From: Actinomycetes bacterium
Lineage (GTDB): Bacteria > Actinomycetota > Actinomycetes > Propionibacteriales > Propionibacteriaceae
Reading direction: 5' to 3'
Assembly (NCBI GenBank): GCA_023436925.1
Contig: JAEZHJ010000119.1
Location: forward strand, 1 to 16,726
DNA: 16,726 bases
Positions 15,876 to 16,726 of this stretch are shown here, in pieces. A model generated the notes under the pieces. It saw only the letters and a program-made list of their open reading frames with translations, did not search any database and was not told where the DNA came from. A program made the position numbers and the translations under genes. Numbering within the stretch: the stretch's first letter is position 1; each line of letters starts with the position of its first letter.

Positions 15876-16575
15876 TCGTCGCTTGCGCCCTGCGCGGCTG
15901 GCCGACCGCACCCGTCGCGCGCTCACCCGCGGCTGGTACTGGGGTGCGGACTACCGCTACGCCGTCCAGGCACAGGGCCGCGGCCTGGTCAGCCGGGAGG
16001 TGCCGGATGACTACGGGTCCGGGACGCTGCCGCCGGTGGTGCTCATCGCCGGCGTCCTCGAGCCGTGGACGCTGCTGCGGCCGGTCGCGGACCGGCTCAA
16101 CGCCGCCGGCCACCCGGTCCACGTCATCCCGGAACTGGCCTACAACGTGATCACCGTCGCGGAGGCCGCCGAGCTCGCCGCCGGGGTGCTGGCCGCACGC
16201 GGGCTGCAGGACGTGATCCTGGTCGCGCACAGCAAGGGCGGCCTGGTCGGCAAGCAAATGCTGGCGACCGACACCGACGGCCGGATCCGGCGGCTGATCG
16301 CGATCGCCACCCCCTTCGGCGGGTCGACCCTGGCCCGGCTCATCCCCTCGCCGACGATCCGGGCGTTGCGGCCGGAGGACGCGACCATCCTCGACCTGGC
16401 CGGCCGACTCGAGTTGAACTCCCGGATCACCTCGATCTACCCCGTCTTCGACCCTCACATCCCGGAGGGCTCGCGCCTGGCGGGGGCGACCAATGTCGAG
16501 GTTCCAGTGATGGGCCACTTCCGGGTGCTCGCCGACCCGGGCGTGCTGGACGCCGTGGTGGCGGCCGCCGGCTGA
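15862..16575 (+). CDS. Lipase-like alpha/beta hydrolase
   Basis: A 237-residue alpha/beta hydrolase resembling triacylglycerol-lipase / palmitoyl-thioesterase-like proteins. VVLIAGVLEPW (59-69) forms the oxyanion strand. The nucleophile elbow is VAHSKGGLVGKQML with Ser124, where the first Gly of G-x-S-x-G is Ala. IATPFGGSTLARLI (148-161) is the typical lipase strand, Asp197 (VFDPHIP) is a candidate acid and His219 (MGHFRVL) the base. No signal peptide is visible; the basic N-terminus (RRLRPARLADRTRR) might touch membranes. The start is ATG at 15862, seven bases after GGGAG (15850-15854). A longer in-frame start at 15751 lacks a site and gives a low-complexity extension. It follows the TRAP terminator, so it is an independent unit. 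The substrate is unknown. Confidence 0.82.
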   Translation: MSVPDRRLRPARLADRTRRALTRGWYWGADYRYAVQAQGRGLVSREVPDDYGSGTLPPVVLIAGVLEPWTLLRPVADRLNAAGHPVHVIPELAYNVITVAEAAELAAGVLAARGLQDVILVAHSKGGLVGKQMLATDTDGRIRRLIAIATPFGGSTLARLIPSPTIRALRPEDATILDLAGRLELNSRITSIYPVFDPHIPEGSRLAGATNVEVPVMGHFRVLADPGVLDAVVAAAG

Positions 16576-16592
16576 GGGCGGGTTTCGGGAAC

Positions 16593-16726
16593 TTAGCGGA
16601 GGATCTCGCGGGCGAAGCCCAGGTAGCGGCCGCCCTGCCACTCCACGACGCCGCTGTCGCCGATGGCCAGCAGGCCGGACTCGGGGCCGCTCAGGTTCAG
16701 CTCGATGCGGCTGCCGTCGGGGAACT
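16593..16726 (-). CDS. 3' end of an unrecognised minus-strand gene (partial)
   Basis: On the minus strand a frame is open from the window edge to a TAA at 16595-16593. It gives 43 full codons with the high third-position GC of real genes. The visible C-terminus includes FPDGSRIELNLSGPESGLL and ends GGRYLGFAREILR. No family was recognised. It is convergent with the lipase-like gene, 17 bases apart, with no clear terminator between them. Confidence 0.55.
   Translation of the reverse strand, partial: FPDGSRIELNLSGPESGLLAIGDSGVVEWQGGRYLGFAREILR

Overview
The window is very GC-rich DNA of actinobacterial type, with strong AGGAGG ribosome-binding sites, GTG as well as ATG starts, and long GC-only hairpins as terminators. 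A secreted esterase with a Pro-Thr linker and a family 2 cellulose-binding module, an HspR-type (HAIR) palindrome before clpB and a secreted Excalibur-domain protein suggest a plant-polymer-degrading Actinomycetota of the Cellulomonas kind. The genus is an inference from gene content only.

Left part (1-4.1 kb). The 3' end of an Ig-like surface-protein gene runs in from the left and meets a minus-strand pair: a histidine-family phosphatase followed by an alpha/beta hydrolase. A TetR-family repressor (minus) then diverges from a cofactor-free haloperoxidase-type alpha/beta hydrolase (plus). Two perfect GAGAACG-N2-CGTTCTC palindromes lie in their shared promoter, so this looks like a self-contained regulated pair.

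Middle part (4.1-8.9 kb). A modular secreted esterase with CBM2 (minus) diverges from clpB (plus). clpB has an HspR-box-like inverted repeat over its promoter. clpB converges on a small secreted Excalibur protein, and the two share a perfect 16-bp-stem terminator. Leucine codon choice flips from CTC-dominated to CTG-dominated inside the 3' part of clpB, and the CTG style continues to the right. This hints at a recombination or assembly junction.

Right part (9.0-15.7 kb). A LacI-family regulator is followed by a six-gene plus-strand cluster: TRAP solute-binding lipoprotein, M24/creatinase-fold protein lacking most metal ligands, IolB-family isomerase, ribulose-phosphate-3-epimerase-family protein, TRAP small membrane subunit and TRAP large membrane subunit. 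Start-stop overlap (epimerase/dctQ), very short gaps and a terminator after dctM support an operon. A tandem repeat of CTG(A/C)AACAGT before dctP is the best candidate operator. The set reads as uptake of a carboxylate-bearing sugar or cyclitol derivative, then isomerisation and epimerisation. The substrate is unknown, no kinase or dehydrogenase is present, and this is the best candidate here for an undescribed system.

The right end holds a lipase-like alpha/beta hydrolase with a possible leaderless upstream peptide, convergent with the 3' end of an unrecognised minus-strand gene. No tRNA, rRNA, CRISPR array or insertion sequence was seen.
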